This document shows, in pieces, positions 47,315 through 54,648 of a stretch of 54,648 nucleotides of DNA. Source of the DNA: Acidobacteriota bacterium (GTDB lineage: Bacteria > Acidobacteriota > Terriglobia > Bryobacterales > Bryobacteraceae); the NCBI GenBank assembly GCA_016213725.1, contig JACQZS010000086.1:1-54648 (forward strand), given 5' to 3'. The position numbers were made by a program, and so were the translations under genes. Position 1 is the first letter of the stretch. Each line of letters starts with the position of its first letter. A model generated the notes under the pieces. It searched no databases. It had not been told where the DNA came from and was given only the letters and a program-made list of their open reading frames with translations.

Positions 47315-48450
47315 AGATTAGCGGAATTTGCTGCATCACCTATCTCGCCTCATCGTTGCTACTTGCTGCCTCGCCCGCAGCCGTTCAGGCACCCAGCAGC
47401 CGCGCGGTAGCGATTCGGGAAAGTCTTGCCGCAATAGAAGCAGAGTGCCAGCGCGCCGCTGGGGGCGATTGGCAGAAATGGAATGACGCTCTCAGTCCAT
47501 TTCGAGAGGAGATGCTTCGGCGCATCAAGGCTCTCCGGCCTTACAACCCTGCCGCAACAGGCAGCTTTGAGTCGAGGTCGGCGGTATTGGAGAGTCTTTC
47601 GGATCCTCCTCTTTTCGAAGCGGATCCACAGAACTACCTTGTGCATATTCTGGATGGCGCAAATCTCCGCGAGTGGCTGCCTTCAAGAACTGCAATCCTT
47701 GCCATGAATAGCATTTCAAATTGGCTTCGGCTGAAAGGCATAGAATTCCTCGTCGTTCCGGTTCCGAAGCTCACAGAAGTGTACCCTGACCTGATGGCAA
47801 CTGGGACTCCGGCAGACAGAATCGTGTCCCCACCGACCCGGTTGCTGGTTAACGAACTCTTACGGCAGGATGTGGAAACGATCGATTTGCTCCCTATGTA
47901 CCTGGCTGCAAGGCGCAAGTCCCCTAGCCTGCTTTACAGTCCTGTGGATACCCACTGGAGGCAGGAGGCGCAAATCATGGCCACGTTGGAAATTGGCCGG
48001 CGCTTGCGTAGGAATCAATTTTTCAACGCGGCCAAGGCAAAACCGCCGATTTTTGACGAGCGCAGCCAATCGATGTATTGGCGAGGCACATTCTATGAAG
48101 CCCTTAATCCCCGTCAGCGGGAGCGGGTGGAGAGCTTTCTAACGATGCCCTTGGTGGAGGTTTCGCCGAAGCCAGGATATGCGCTTACCAAGGTGGATGC
48201 ACCTGTTGTGATGATTGGCGACAGCTTTGCGGGAGGATTGCTGCCGCTTCTAGCGCGAGAGTTAAACGTTCCCATCAACGACCTTTCTTCGGCTGGCCAG
48301 ACGACACAAGCGGTGAAGGACTTCTTGCGTGATCCTTCGCTGCTCGCTCCCGCCAAGGCCGTGGTCCTTTTCGTAAGTATGCGGACCCTTGCGGTTGCGG
48401 AGTGGCAGACGCCGCCTCCAATTCTAAAACTGGCGAAACCAATTCGTTAG
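47311..48450 (+). CDS. second AlgX/AlgJ-like SGNH protein
   Basis: A 379-residue exported protein with a signal-like start (MKISGICCITYLASSLLLAA). The same block pair is present: DTHW at 213-216 (YSPVDTHWRQEAQI) and GDS at 303-305 (VMIGDSFAGGLLPLLARELN). It is smaller than the preceding protein and lacks its C-terminal extension. Two non-identical SGNH proteins behind one MBOAT could act in sequence or on different sugars. ATG overlaps the upstream stop (ATGA). It is the last gene of the module; the minus-strand GT gene ends 50 bases later. Confidence 0.88.
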   Translation: MKISGICCITYLASSLLLAASPAAVQAPSSRAVAIRESLAAIEAECQRAAGGDWQKWNDALSPFREEMLRRIKALRPYNPAATGSFESRSAVLESLSDPPLFEADPQNYLVHILDGANLREWLPSRTAILAMNSISNWLRLKGIEFLVVPVPKLTEVYPDLMATGTPADRIVSPPTRLLVNELLRQDVETIDLLPMYLAARRKSPSLLYSPVDTHWRQEAQIMATLEIGRRLRRNQFFNAAKAKPPIFDERSQSMYWRGTFYEALNPRQRERVESFLTMPLVEVSPKPGYALTKVDAPVVMIGDSFAGGLLPLLARELNVPINDLSSAGQTTQAVKDFLRDPSLLAPAKAVVLFVSMRTLAVAEWQTPPPILKLAKPIR

Positions 48451-48499
48451 CGGCGCTTATCACTAACCTACTGATTGCCTCGAAGAAACTTCCCGCTGT

Positions 48500-49942
48500 T
48501 CAAATCAACCCAAGCTTGCCCAGTCGTCCGACGAACATGTCGCCTATTGCCTTGGGGCTGTGATGCGTTCGGATGTGGGCTTGGCCTGACTTGCCCATTC
48601 GTGCAGCCAAGTCCGAGTCACTTGCCAGTCGCTTCATCCACCAGATCGCGTGGTCCACATCGGGATCGGCCCACTGCTGCCCCGTGGCGGCTGGATATTG
48701 CCCCTCGATCACTGGAATCAACGAGTAGTTCACCAAGGCGGAATTTGAGGCGTTGCAGAAATCCATGTTGCCAGAGTACCCCGTCACAATTGCCGGCCGC
48801 CCATGGTACATGGCTTGTGCCGGCCCAAACCCGAATCCTTCTGACCGATGCAGTGAAACAAAACAATCGCAGGCGGAAATTAACCCGAGCGCATCCTCTC
48901 TACACATAACCCGATTCAGCGCTACAATCCTAGGGTCGCCTTCGATTGCGCTCTCGATCTTTCGCCAGTTGACGTCTTGGCTGTTCGCGTTCATGGTCTT
49001 GATCACCAATTGAACCGGCTCATCCCCTTTCCGAAACGCACGCCGGAACGCAGTAATCAGTCCGCACGGGTTCTTCCGCTCATAATAGCTGAAGCTGTCG
49101 AATGTGAACAGGAATGTGAATGCTTTTTCGTCCAGTCCGAACTCTTCTTTTCGATACTGTCGCGGGATTACGGGATGAACGCAGAGTGGCATGTGGACAA
49201 CCGGTTTCTTCGTGGATTTGGAGAAGGCGTCCTGGATGAATCGGCTCGGCGCCCAGATCTCATCTACAACCGCTATTGCGGGTAGCCATTCGTCCGGACA
49301 GTTCGAGAGTTCCCACGCCCAATACCCTATGTTGTAGTGGTCACCGAAGCACGCTGCTCCCAGATTGGTGAACGCCGTCATCATCTGATCGGCATTTACA
49401 TGGAAAATGTTCGCAGCATAGCGATGACTAGTTTGCATTAGTCCGTCTACCAATCCGTCCTGCTGACGGGAGGGCGTGCCTATCGCAAAGTTATATACGC
49501 CGAAATTCGGCGTGCTCTCTTTGATCGCCATCGCGGACATTCGCACCTGCTCGCCCATCCCAAGTTCTGCTTTGGCGTAGCCAATCAGGTTCGCGCCCGG
49601 CTCCAAGGGGAGCTTCCTTAGATCGCTGACCGGAACTGCCGGGTCGTAGGACCCCTTTGATTCAGCCAATACCGCGGCCAGAGTCGGCTCGTCAATTCCA
49701 TACTCCCGCGGACCTGCGAACTTGAACCAGTCAATGAGCCCTTGGCGGCCCTCGGTCGAAGTCAATGGGAACACTGCCCGAAGATCTGGTCTGGAATGAC
49801 GGATGCTCAGAATTAGTGCGGGGATCCGCGGTACTCCACTCATCAGCGCCTCATCCTGCGTTGTGGCCAGATCTGCCATAATTTCAGCAAATGATCGCCT
49901 GTGAACTGTTTCCAGCATGTCCCTCACATTCCTCTCACTCAT
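48500..49942 (-). CDS. GT4-type glycosyltransferase with an N-terminal RPDL module
   Basis: A 480-residue protein. Residues 41-88 (RHSRPDLRAVFPLTS, LIDWFKFAGPREYGI) form a module also found twice in the protein ending at 53373. Residues 115-470 are a GT4 domain with LIGYAKAELGMGEQVRMSAMAI, DEIWAPSRFIQDAF, FDSFSYYERKN, the catalytic-site loop CFVSLHRSEGFGFGPAQAM and TGYSGNMDFCN. It should add one sugar to a surface glycan. Its ATG overlaps the stop of the FkbM fusion gene by four bases, so the two are co-translated. Confidence 0.92.
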   Translation of the reverse strand: MSERNVRDMLETVHRRSFAEIMADLATTQDEALMSGVPRIPALILSIRHSRPDLRAVFPLTSTEGRQGLIDWFKFAGPREYGIDEPTLAAVLAESKGSYDPAVPVSDLRKLPLEPGANLIGYAKAELGMGEQVRMSAMAIKESTPNFGVYNFAIGTPSRQQDGLVDGLMQTSHRYAANIFHVNADQMMTAFTNLGAACFGDHYNIGYWAWELSNCPDEWLPAIAVVDEIWAPSRFIQDAFSKSTKKPVVHMPLCVHPVIPRQYRKEEFGLDEKAFTFLFTFDSFSYYERKNPCGLITAFRRAFRKGDEPVQLVIKTMNANSQDVNWRKIESAIEGDPRIVALNRVMCREDALGLISACDCFVSLHRSEGFGFGPAQAMYHGRPAIVTGYSGNMDFCNASNSALVNYSLIPVIEGQYPAATGQQWADPDVDHAIWWMKRLASDSDLAARMGKSGQAHIRTHHSPKAIGDMFVGRLGKLGLI

Positions 49943-52900
49943 TGAGTTTTGAATCGGCGATTCATCGCCTTGAAGAGAATCCTCGAAAGTCCGCCTGATT
50001 GCCGTTCAGCATCCCACTCGGCCAATACTTGCTCAATTGCTAGTGAGGACATCCCGGCAACCGCCCGTAGTTGTGAGCCCTGTGCCTCGCTCTCCAAGAG
50101 ATACTCTTGCAGTTGCCGTCGCTGCTCTTCCAGCGACAGCAGGCGCACCCGGAACCGCTCTTCTGCCTCCCGGGCTCCCGCAATTGCATCCCGTGCCCAT
50201 AGACGTGTTTCGCGGATCCGCTTTTCTGCACAGGCTAGGGCCGCTGCATGATCAATTTCGCTTTCGGAAAATCTCGCTCGTGACTTCTCGATCTCAGCTG
50301 AGTTCGCTTCCAGAATCTTCAGAAGGCGCGCCGTCTCTTTCTCGGCTTCCTGGCGCTCTTGCTCGCGCGTCTCGATAGACTCCTTCAGCAGGCGCTGCAC
50401 TGATAATCTGGTCGTTTCCGAAAACTTGAGCTGTTCCGCCAGCCTCTTCAACTCTCTTCGCGACTCACGCTCTTTCGCCGAGTGCTGCTCCGTTGCTGCA
50501 CTCATCTCATTCACTGCCCTGCCCAAGCGTTCTTCAGCCAGAGAAAGGGCGGCAGTCAATCGGGAGATGGTTTCCCAACGTCTCTGCGCAGTCTCCTCCG
50601 CTTGTCGCAACGACTCTGTTAAATTCACGCCGGTTGTGTGAGCTTCGGATTGGTTACTCTCGAGTTCTGCCTTCACGCTCTCCAGTTCGTCATGCAGGGC
50701 GAAACCTGCCTGTCGGGTCCCCTCAAGCTGTGCCGAGATCTCCAGAACGTGCTGATCCTTCAAGCGGATTTGTTTCGGTGAATCCCGATGCAACTCTTCT
50801 AGTTGCTTGCGGAACGAGTGTAGTTCCGTGTTCAGTCGCCCGACCTCCGAACTGCGGGCTTCCATTTCCGCTCGAACCCGCTCGAGTTCTGCCACCAGAG
50901 ACCGGGCGTGCTCGTCCGCGCTTGTAGCCCACTTGGTCAGTTCTTCGATCTGTTTGAGCGCATTCGCATTCTCGATCTTGCGCGCGGCTTCCAGTTCCGC
51001 GTATTCCACCTGATTCCGTAACGCTTCGGCACTGGCCGTTTCGAGCGCCGCCAGGAGTGACTGGATGTATGTCCCCATGCTTTCCGAAGACTTTTCGAAA
51101 TCCGCAAGTTGTGTCTGAACCGCTAACCGTTCTCGCTCCCGATCCTGTTGTTGATTCTGTAATTCCTGCTGGAGCGACTTGGCGTGCGTCTCGGCGCTTG
51201 TTGCCCAGTGGGTTAACTCGGCAATTCGCCTCTCCGCCTCATCTTGCTCTCTCTCCCTCGTCGACTGCAGGCATTGGACCTCTGCGAGCAGGCTCTTTGC
51301 ATGAGAATCGGCGGACTTGGCCCACTGGTCCAAAGCATCAATCTGCTCTGACGTCTCATTCCGTTCTCGTTCGAAAGTCAAGAGAAGGCACTGTAACTGT
51401 CTTTCCGCCAATTCCCGCTCAAGCCGTTCGCGCCGGGCCAGTTCACGTGACTCGGCTTCGCCCCGTTTGATGAACCGGTCGAATACACTCACCGGGCGCT
51501 CAAAGTGCCGGCACAGCTCGCGGTGCTCGTCAGCAATGTAGTATCTGTTCAAGCCGTCAAAAAAGACGAACGAATAATTCCGCTCCAGTAAGAGATGCTC
51601 CCACTCGAAATGCGCCAATTCTGTGGAGTTTGGCACTGTTGCTTCCAGCAGAATGATCCAAGGGCGATACTTCTTCAGATCCAGCCCACGCAGAACATCT
51701 TGCTCCGCGCCTTCGACATCAATTTTCAGAAAGTGAATATCGCTAGAGACGTACCGCTCGCAGATTGCACTCAAAGTATCGAGTGTTCTTTCAATTGTTC
51801 GTGATCGGAAGCCAAGTGCCCGATGCCGCTTAGCATATTCTTTCGAGGTCGTTGAAAGCCCAGTGTGTTCGAATGCGTGGATCCTCGTCGTCCCAGGACT
51901 CGCGCCAACCGCGCACTCCAGATTCATATCTTCCGGTCGGTGTAATTGCAAGTCAGCGAAATACTCTGGAACTGGCTCAATATTGATGCCGCGCCAACCG
52001 CGGTCATAAAATGCCTTGGTGACCGAATCGTCTGTCGGATGCTGTGCCCCAGCATCGATATAGAATCCTCGGGGTAGGTTCCCCAAGGCCCTGTGGAGCA
52101 GAACGTCTTCCTGATTAGATGCGTAGCTGACAAATGCCCCGTAGTAAGGCCTGGAAAGTCTGGTTCGCTTTTCCAGCGATGCCTGGATTCGTCTTGCGCT
52201 CTCGTAGAACTCGACTTCAGCCTCGTTCGCACTTGCCAGTTTGCGAATCAAGCCAGCATCAAGGTCTTCAGTTCCGTGCGAGATCACATCGTTAGGCAGC
52301 GGGTGCCCCGTCACAGGCCAGTTGAAGAGCTCAGATAACAGTGGAATCGATTCGTTCAGGCTTTCCGTAGTACAGACAAAACAACACTGTTCTAGCCTGG
52401 AGATCCCTCTCTTTAGAAGATCAGCCTCTGCCAGATCCATTGGGACTGTGTCGAAATACTGCTCTATCAAAGTGCCTTTCTTGTCCCAGGTGTCATAGGT
52501 AGCCAGCGGATCGAGATCGAACGCCCACGCCCTGAGTTGGGCATTGACAACCGTACGGCGCGTCTCAGGATCCTCAAAATATGTCGAAAAACCTCCAGTC
52601 CGGCATGCCTTCGCATGGAAGTAGTGGGCGGGATTCTGCAGAACCTGCTTGTAATATGAGAGCGCGCGCTCCACCGGGTGCTGCAACATCGTGACGTACC
52701 TGAACTTCCGCTGGACTGCATACCTCAGATTGCAGCCAAAGTGGCCGCGGTAGAACGCATAGGCTCTTGCCGCAGTCTCAGGGTGCTCCGCCCGCAACGC
52801 GAAGTACTCATCCCAGGTCTTTCCCGGGAAGACATCGCCGGCGAAATACTTCGCTTCAAGGAATCTTTCCAGGGCGGTTCCTGCTGCCCCCAGCATATGA

Positions 52901-53037
52901 AGAAAATACAGCGGCGTATTCTCATGCAATAATGCAACAGAGGATTCGAAGGTTGGCTCATTGCTGGCCGGTCGACGCGGCGCTCGACGTTTGGCCGGAT
53001 TTTGAGCCGACTTCTTCAAGATATTAGCCGCTCGCAA
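49939..53037 (-). CDS. fusion of a degenerate sulfotransferase-like domain, an FkbM methyltransferase and a long coiled coil
   Basis: A 1,032-residue protein. Residues 43-290 look like a sulfotransferase: FLHMLGAAGTALERFLE stands where the co-substrate loop HxPKTAGTSL should be, but the lysine and proline are missing; the later LQHPVERALSYYK fits the 3'-phosphate site. Residues 300-510 are an FkbM-type SAM methyltransferase (FYIDAGAQHPTDDSVT, RGINIEPVPEYF, FLKIDVEGAEQDVLRGL). Residues 530-1000 are a coiled coil that begins with four 39-residue repeats. The start is a TTG at 53037, behind a weak ribosome site. The overlap with the next gene puts it in a glycan operon; the sulfotransferase part may bind rather than catalyse. 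Confidence 0.88.
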   Translation of the reverse strand: MRAANILKKSAQNPAKRRAPRRPASNEPTFESSVALLHENTPLYFLHMLGAAGTALERFLEAKYFAGDVFPGKTWDEYFALRAEHPETAARAYAFYRGHFGCNLRYAVQRKFRYVTMLQHPVERALSYYKQVLQNPAHYFHAKACRTGGFSTYFEDPETRRTVVNAQLRAWAFDLDPLATYDTWDKKGTLIEQYFDTVPMDLAEADLLKRGISRLEQCCFVCTTESLNESIPLLSELFNWPVTGHPLPNDVISHGTEDLDAGLIRKLASANEAEVEFYESARRIQASLEKRTRLSRPYYGAFVSYASNQEDVLLHRALGNLPRGFYIDAGAQHPTDDSVTKAFYDRGWRGINIEPVPEYFADLQLHRPEDMNLECAVGASPGTTRIHAFEHTGLSTTSKEYAKRHRALGFRSRTIERTLDTLSAICERYVSSDIHFLKIDVEGAEQDVLRGLDLKKYRPWIILLEATVPNSTELAHFEWEHLLLERNYSFVFFDGLNRYYIADEHRELCRHFERPVSVFDRFIKRGEAESRELARRERLERELAERQLQCLLLTFERERNETSEQIDALDQWAKSADSHAKSLLAEVQCLQSTREREQDEAERRIAELTHWATSAETHAKSLQQELQNQQQDRERERLAVQTQLADFEKSSESMGTYIQSLLAALETASAEALRNQVEYAELEAARKIENANALKQIEELTKWATSADEHARSLVAELERVRAEMEARSSEVGRLNTELHSFRKQLEELHRDSPKQIRLKDQHVLEISAQLEGTRQAGFALHDELESVKAELESNQSEAHTTGVNLTESLRQAEETAQRRWETISRLTAALSLAEERLGRAVNEMSAATEQHSAKERESRRELKRLAEQLKFSETTRLSVQRLLKESIETREQERQEAEKETARLLKILEANSAEIEKSRARFSESEIDHAAALACAEKRIRETRLWARDAIAGAREAEERFRVRLLSLEEQRRQLQEYLLESEAQGSQLRAVAGMSSLAIEQVLAEWDAERQSGGLSRILFKAMNRRFKTQ
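50836..51345 (-). repeat. 39-residue coiled-coil repeats within the FkbM fusion
   Basis: Protein residues 565-603, 604-642, 643-681 and 696-734 follow one plan: LxxWAxSAxxHAxSLxxEL. Copies one, two and four are close (DQWAKSADSHAKSL, THWATSAETHAKSL, TKWATSADEHARSL); copy three is worn and a 14-residue insert precedes copy four. The period of 117 bases suggests tandem duplication. Confidence 0.8.
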
Positions 53038-53372
53038 GAGATGGCCATTTCTTCCCGTGCACCTGACTGCAAATTCGCCGATCCGCGATTCCTTAACTGT
53101 TCCACCTTGACATCACCATCATCGCCACATTGATACTACCACTGCGCCCGATTCCTCTGACCATTAGTATATACAAGTTCCCTTCGGTCGCAAGTTGGTC
53201 GGGTACTCTTTTGCTTCCGTGCGCGCCACCCGGCGGCGGCCCTCTTCCTTGCATTCATAAAGGACGGCAATGAGGTGGGTTACTTGGATGGGCCGGCACA
53301 GCGGGAACGGTCAGGCAGGAGCGGCCAGATTCCATTTGCCCTTTCCTTAGCGCTGAGTCTCAATCGGCTTGC
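53038..53372. other. 335-base gap between the FkbM fusion and the partial glycosyltransferase gene
   Basis: No gene is supported. It carries the likely promoter of the FkbM fusion (53166-53193). AT content is raised around 53140-53180. No terminator hairpin for the gene ending at 53373 was noticed. Confidence 0.5.
53166..53193 (-). promoter_or_regulatory. probable sigma-70 promoter of the FkbM-fusion operon
   Basis: Reading the minus strand, TTGCGA (53193-53188) and TATACT (53171-53166) are 16 bases apart, about 130 bases upstream of the TTG start at 53037. Both hexamers are close to consensus. Confidence 0.45.
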
Positions 53373-54648
53373 TCATGCCGTCTTTGCACTTTGCTTCGGT
53401 GGCGGATTCAGGAGCAGAATCGCTCGGAGAACGAAGCTGCCGATTCCACCGCGCAGTGCCAGTGGCACCGTCATCTTCCTCATCATGTCGGTCACCAGCG
53501 AATCGGGCAATGCATATTCGGCTTTCCCATGAATCGCCAGCCACAGTCCAAAAGTGCGGATGTCACCGGCGCGAAAGCGGGGAAACTTGTATTGAAGATC
53601 CGGTCTGCTATCGTAGATCAGGCAACTCAGGCGCGGAAGCAGGGGCTCGCTTACTGGTGTTTCCAGCAACCATTGGTGCAGGGTGCCTTCGGCATCGAGC
53701 GCTTCGATGGCATCCTCCAATTCCACTGAATTGTTCAGCAGCAGAGCCAGTACGGCTGGCGGGACATGAGACGCAAGTTTCTTCAGGGCGTGGGGAACGA
53801 ACTGGCCTCCGGATGGCGGCCTCGGCTCGCTTTGTCGCCCCCCCTTGGGATCTTTCTCGGGCGCCCGGCCCGGGCCATCTGCTTGCTCCTGGCAGCATCT
53901 CTCCAGCGCCGCTCGGATCGGTCCCAAGGTACCTTCTTTCAACCGGTGCTCACGTTGTCCCGATGTGATCATCCAATTGAGAAACTGGGTCCTGTCGAGG
54001 CTGAAGATCATCGGCATCGCCGCACGGACATCCGGCCGCATGTTGTAAATGAGAAACGCATGCCGGGTGACGCCATCGGCCGTCTCCCCCGCGAATCCTG
54101 TTGCCGGTCCATTCCAATACGAGAAAAAGCGGTCGCGCCCAATGTCCGAGAATGGATCCGCTATCCCCTCAAACAGATCTTCAGTGGACGGTAGAGTCCG
54201 CAACGGAATCTCCTGTCCACCCGCGAAATAGTTGTAAGTGTACTTCCACTTCTTGGAGTCTCGATGTCCCTGCTCAAGGACGCTCTGCGCATACATCAGC
54301 ACCAATTCCTTGGCTTCACCAATCCCGTCGAGGGTGAAGCGATTCTGGTGCTTGGAGAACGCTTTCGGCGATTCGGGGTTGAGCCCGCTGAAGTGGAAGA
54401 ACCCGAGTGGTTGGCCATCCACCGTCCACTTTCCATTTTCAAACTCCACTATCCGGCTTGCGAGATTCCAATAGGCTACATTAAATCGCGTCGACCTCTC
54501 AATCCTCACACCAGGAAAGAAGCACGGCATCAGATCGATCCACTTCTGGTCGGTGAACAACCCGCGGGATAGATCCGAGTAGGCTCCGTTTTCCAGTCGA
54601 GCCTCCCTCCATTGCAGGAAGTTAGATGCAAACCCGCTGTATCGCAAA
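53373..54648 (-). CDS. glycosyltransferase-like protein with two RPDL modules, 5' truncated by the window end
   Basis: At least 424 residues, the start lying beyond the window. The first 110 visible residues (GLFTDQKWIDLMPCFFPGVRI, TRFNVAYWNLASRIV, VDGQPLGFFHFSGLNP) resemble the C-terminal end of nucleotide-diphospho-sugar transferases found in capsule loci. Two copies of the RPDL module follow: residues 197-242 (YNMRPDVRAAMPMIF, FLNWMITSGQREHRL) and 341-386 (YDSRPDLQYKFPRF, GLWLAIHGKAEYALP). The link between them (about 243-290) is charged and proline-rich. The protein ends with a hydrophobic, helical stretch (GIGSFVLRAILLLNPPP). Same strand and unit type as the FkbM fusion, but separated by 335 bases. 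Confidence 0.8.
   Translation of the reverse strand, partial: LRYSGFASNFLQWREARLENGAYSDLSRGLFTDQKWIDLMPCFFPGVRIERSTRFNVAYWNLASRIVEFENGKWTVDGQPLGFFHFSGLNPESPKAFSKHQNRFTLDGIGEAKELVLMYAQSVLEQGHRDSKKWKYTYNYFAGGQEIPLRTLPSTEDLFEGIADPFSDIGRDRFFSYWNGPATGFAGETADGVTRHAFLIYNMRPDVRAAMPMIFSLDRTQFLNWMITSGQREHRLKEGTLGPIRAALERCCQEQADGPGRAPEKDPKGGRQSEPRPPSGGQFVPHALKKLASHVPPAVLALLLNNSVELEDAIEALDAEGTLHQWLLETPVSEPLLPRLSCLIYDSRPDLQYKFPRFRAGDIRTFGLWLAIHGKAEYALPDSLVTDMMRKMTVPLALRGGIGSFVLRAILLLNPPPKQSAKTA

Overview
The window looks like chromosomal DNA of a GC-rich acidobacterium of the Solibacter/Bryobacter/Paludibaculum kind. That placement is an inference from gene content: secreted S9 and M28 peptidases, a PEP-CTERM protein, a membrane-bound winged-helix regulator with a beta-propeller sensor, an ECF sigma/FecR pair, an alpha-galactosidase with a putative Ig domain, and many multi-domain glycosyltransferases. 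No rRNA, tRNA, CRISPR array, transposase or integrase was recognised.

Left part (1-22.9 kb): metabolic and secreted functions on both strands. It holds a truncated TIM-barrel-like protein, a zinc-ribbon membrane protein, an ABHD18-like hydrolase, L-rhamnose mutarotase, a URO-D-like methyltransferase, an aldo/keto reductase, an S9 peptidase, a small exported protein followed by an ECF sigma/FecR pair, an M24 peptidase-accB-accC unit, a DUF4126 protein, a sugar isomerase, metY, a PEP-CTERM gene broken by an in-frame stop, an adenosine-specific kinase, an M28 peptidase, the wHTH-propeller regulator and a YdcH-family protein.

Middle part (23-37.7 kb): a tight minus-strand run (ABC ATPase, ABC permease, exported TPR-like protein, MFS transporter, glycosyltransferase, rimI) whose genes mostly overlap or nearly touch. 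Then come an HDOD protein, a lipid kinase, and ligA-DedA-enolase superfamily genes that overlap one another, followed by a GH27 alpha-galactosidase. The ligA reading frame carries an amber codon exactly inside what should be its conserved N-terminus.

Right part (37.9 kb to the end): a surface-glycan locus. It has a two-domain GT2, a three-domain GT4-GT2-GT2 enzyme coupled to a small coiled-coil protein, an MBOAT acyltransferase with two AlgX/AlgJ-like SGNH proteins (an O-acetylation module), and a minus-strand unit with a GT4 enzyme, a sulfotransferase-like/FkbM/coiled-coil fusion, and a truncated glycosyltransferase. Two of these proteins share a recurring RPDL-FP-W-E module. The MBOAT section appears less GC-rich than its surroundings, which fits acquisition from elsewhere.

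The observations most worth a second look are the amber codon in ligA, the ochre codon in the PEP-CTERM gene, a dispersed GTTAGCGTTAG element, the 39-residue repeats in the FkbM fusion, and the shared RPDL module.
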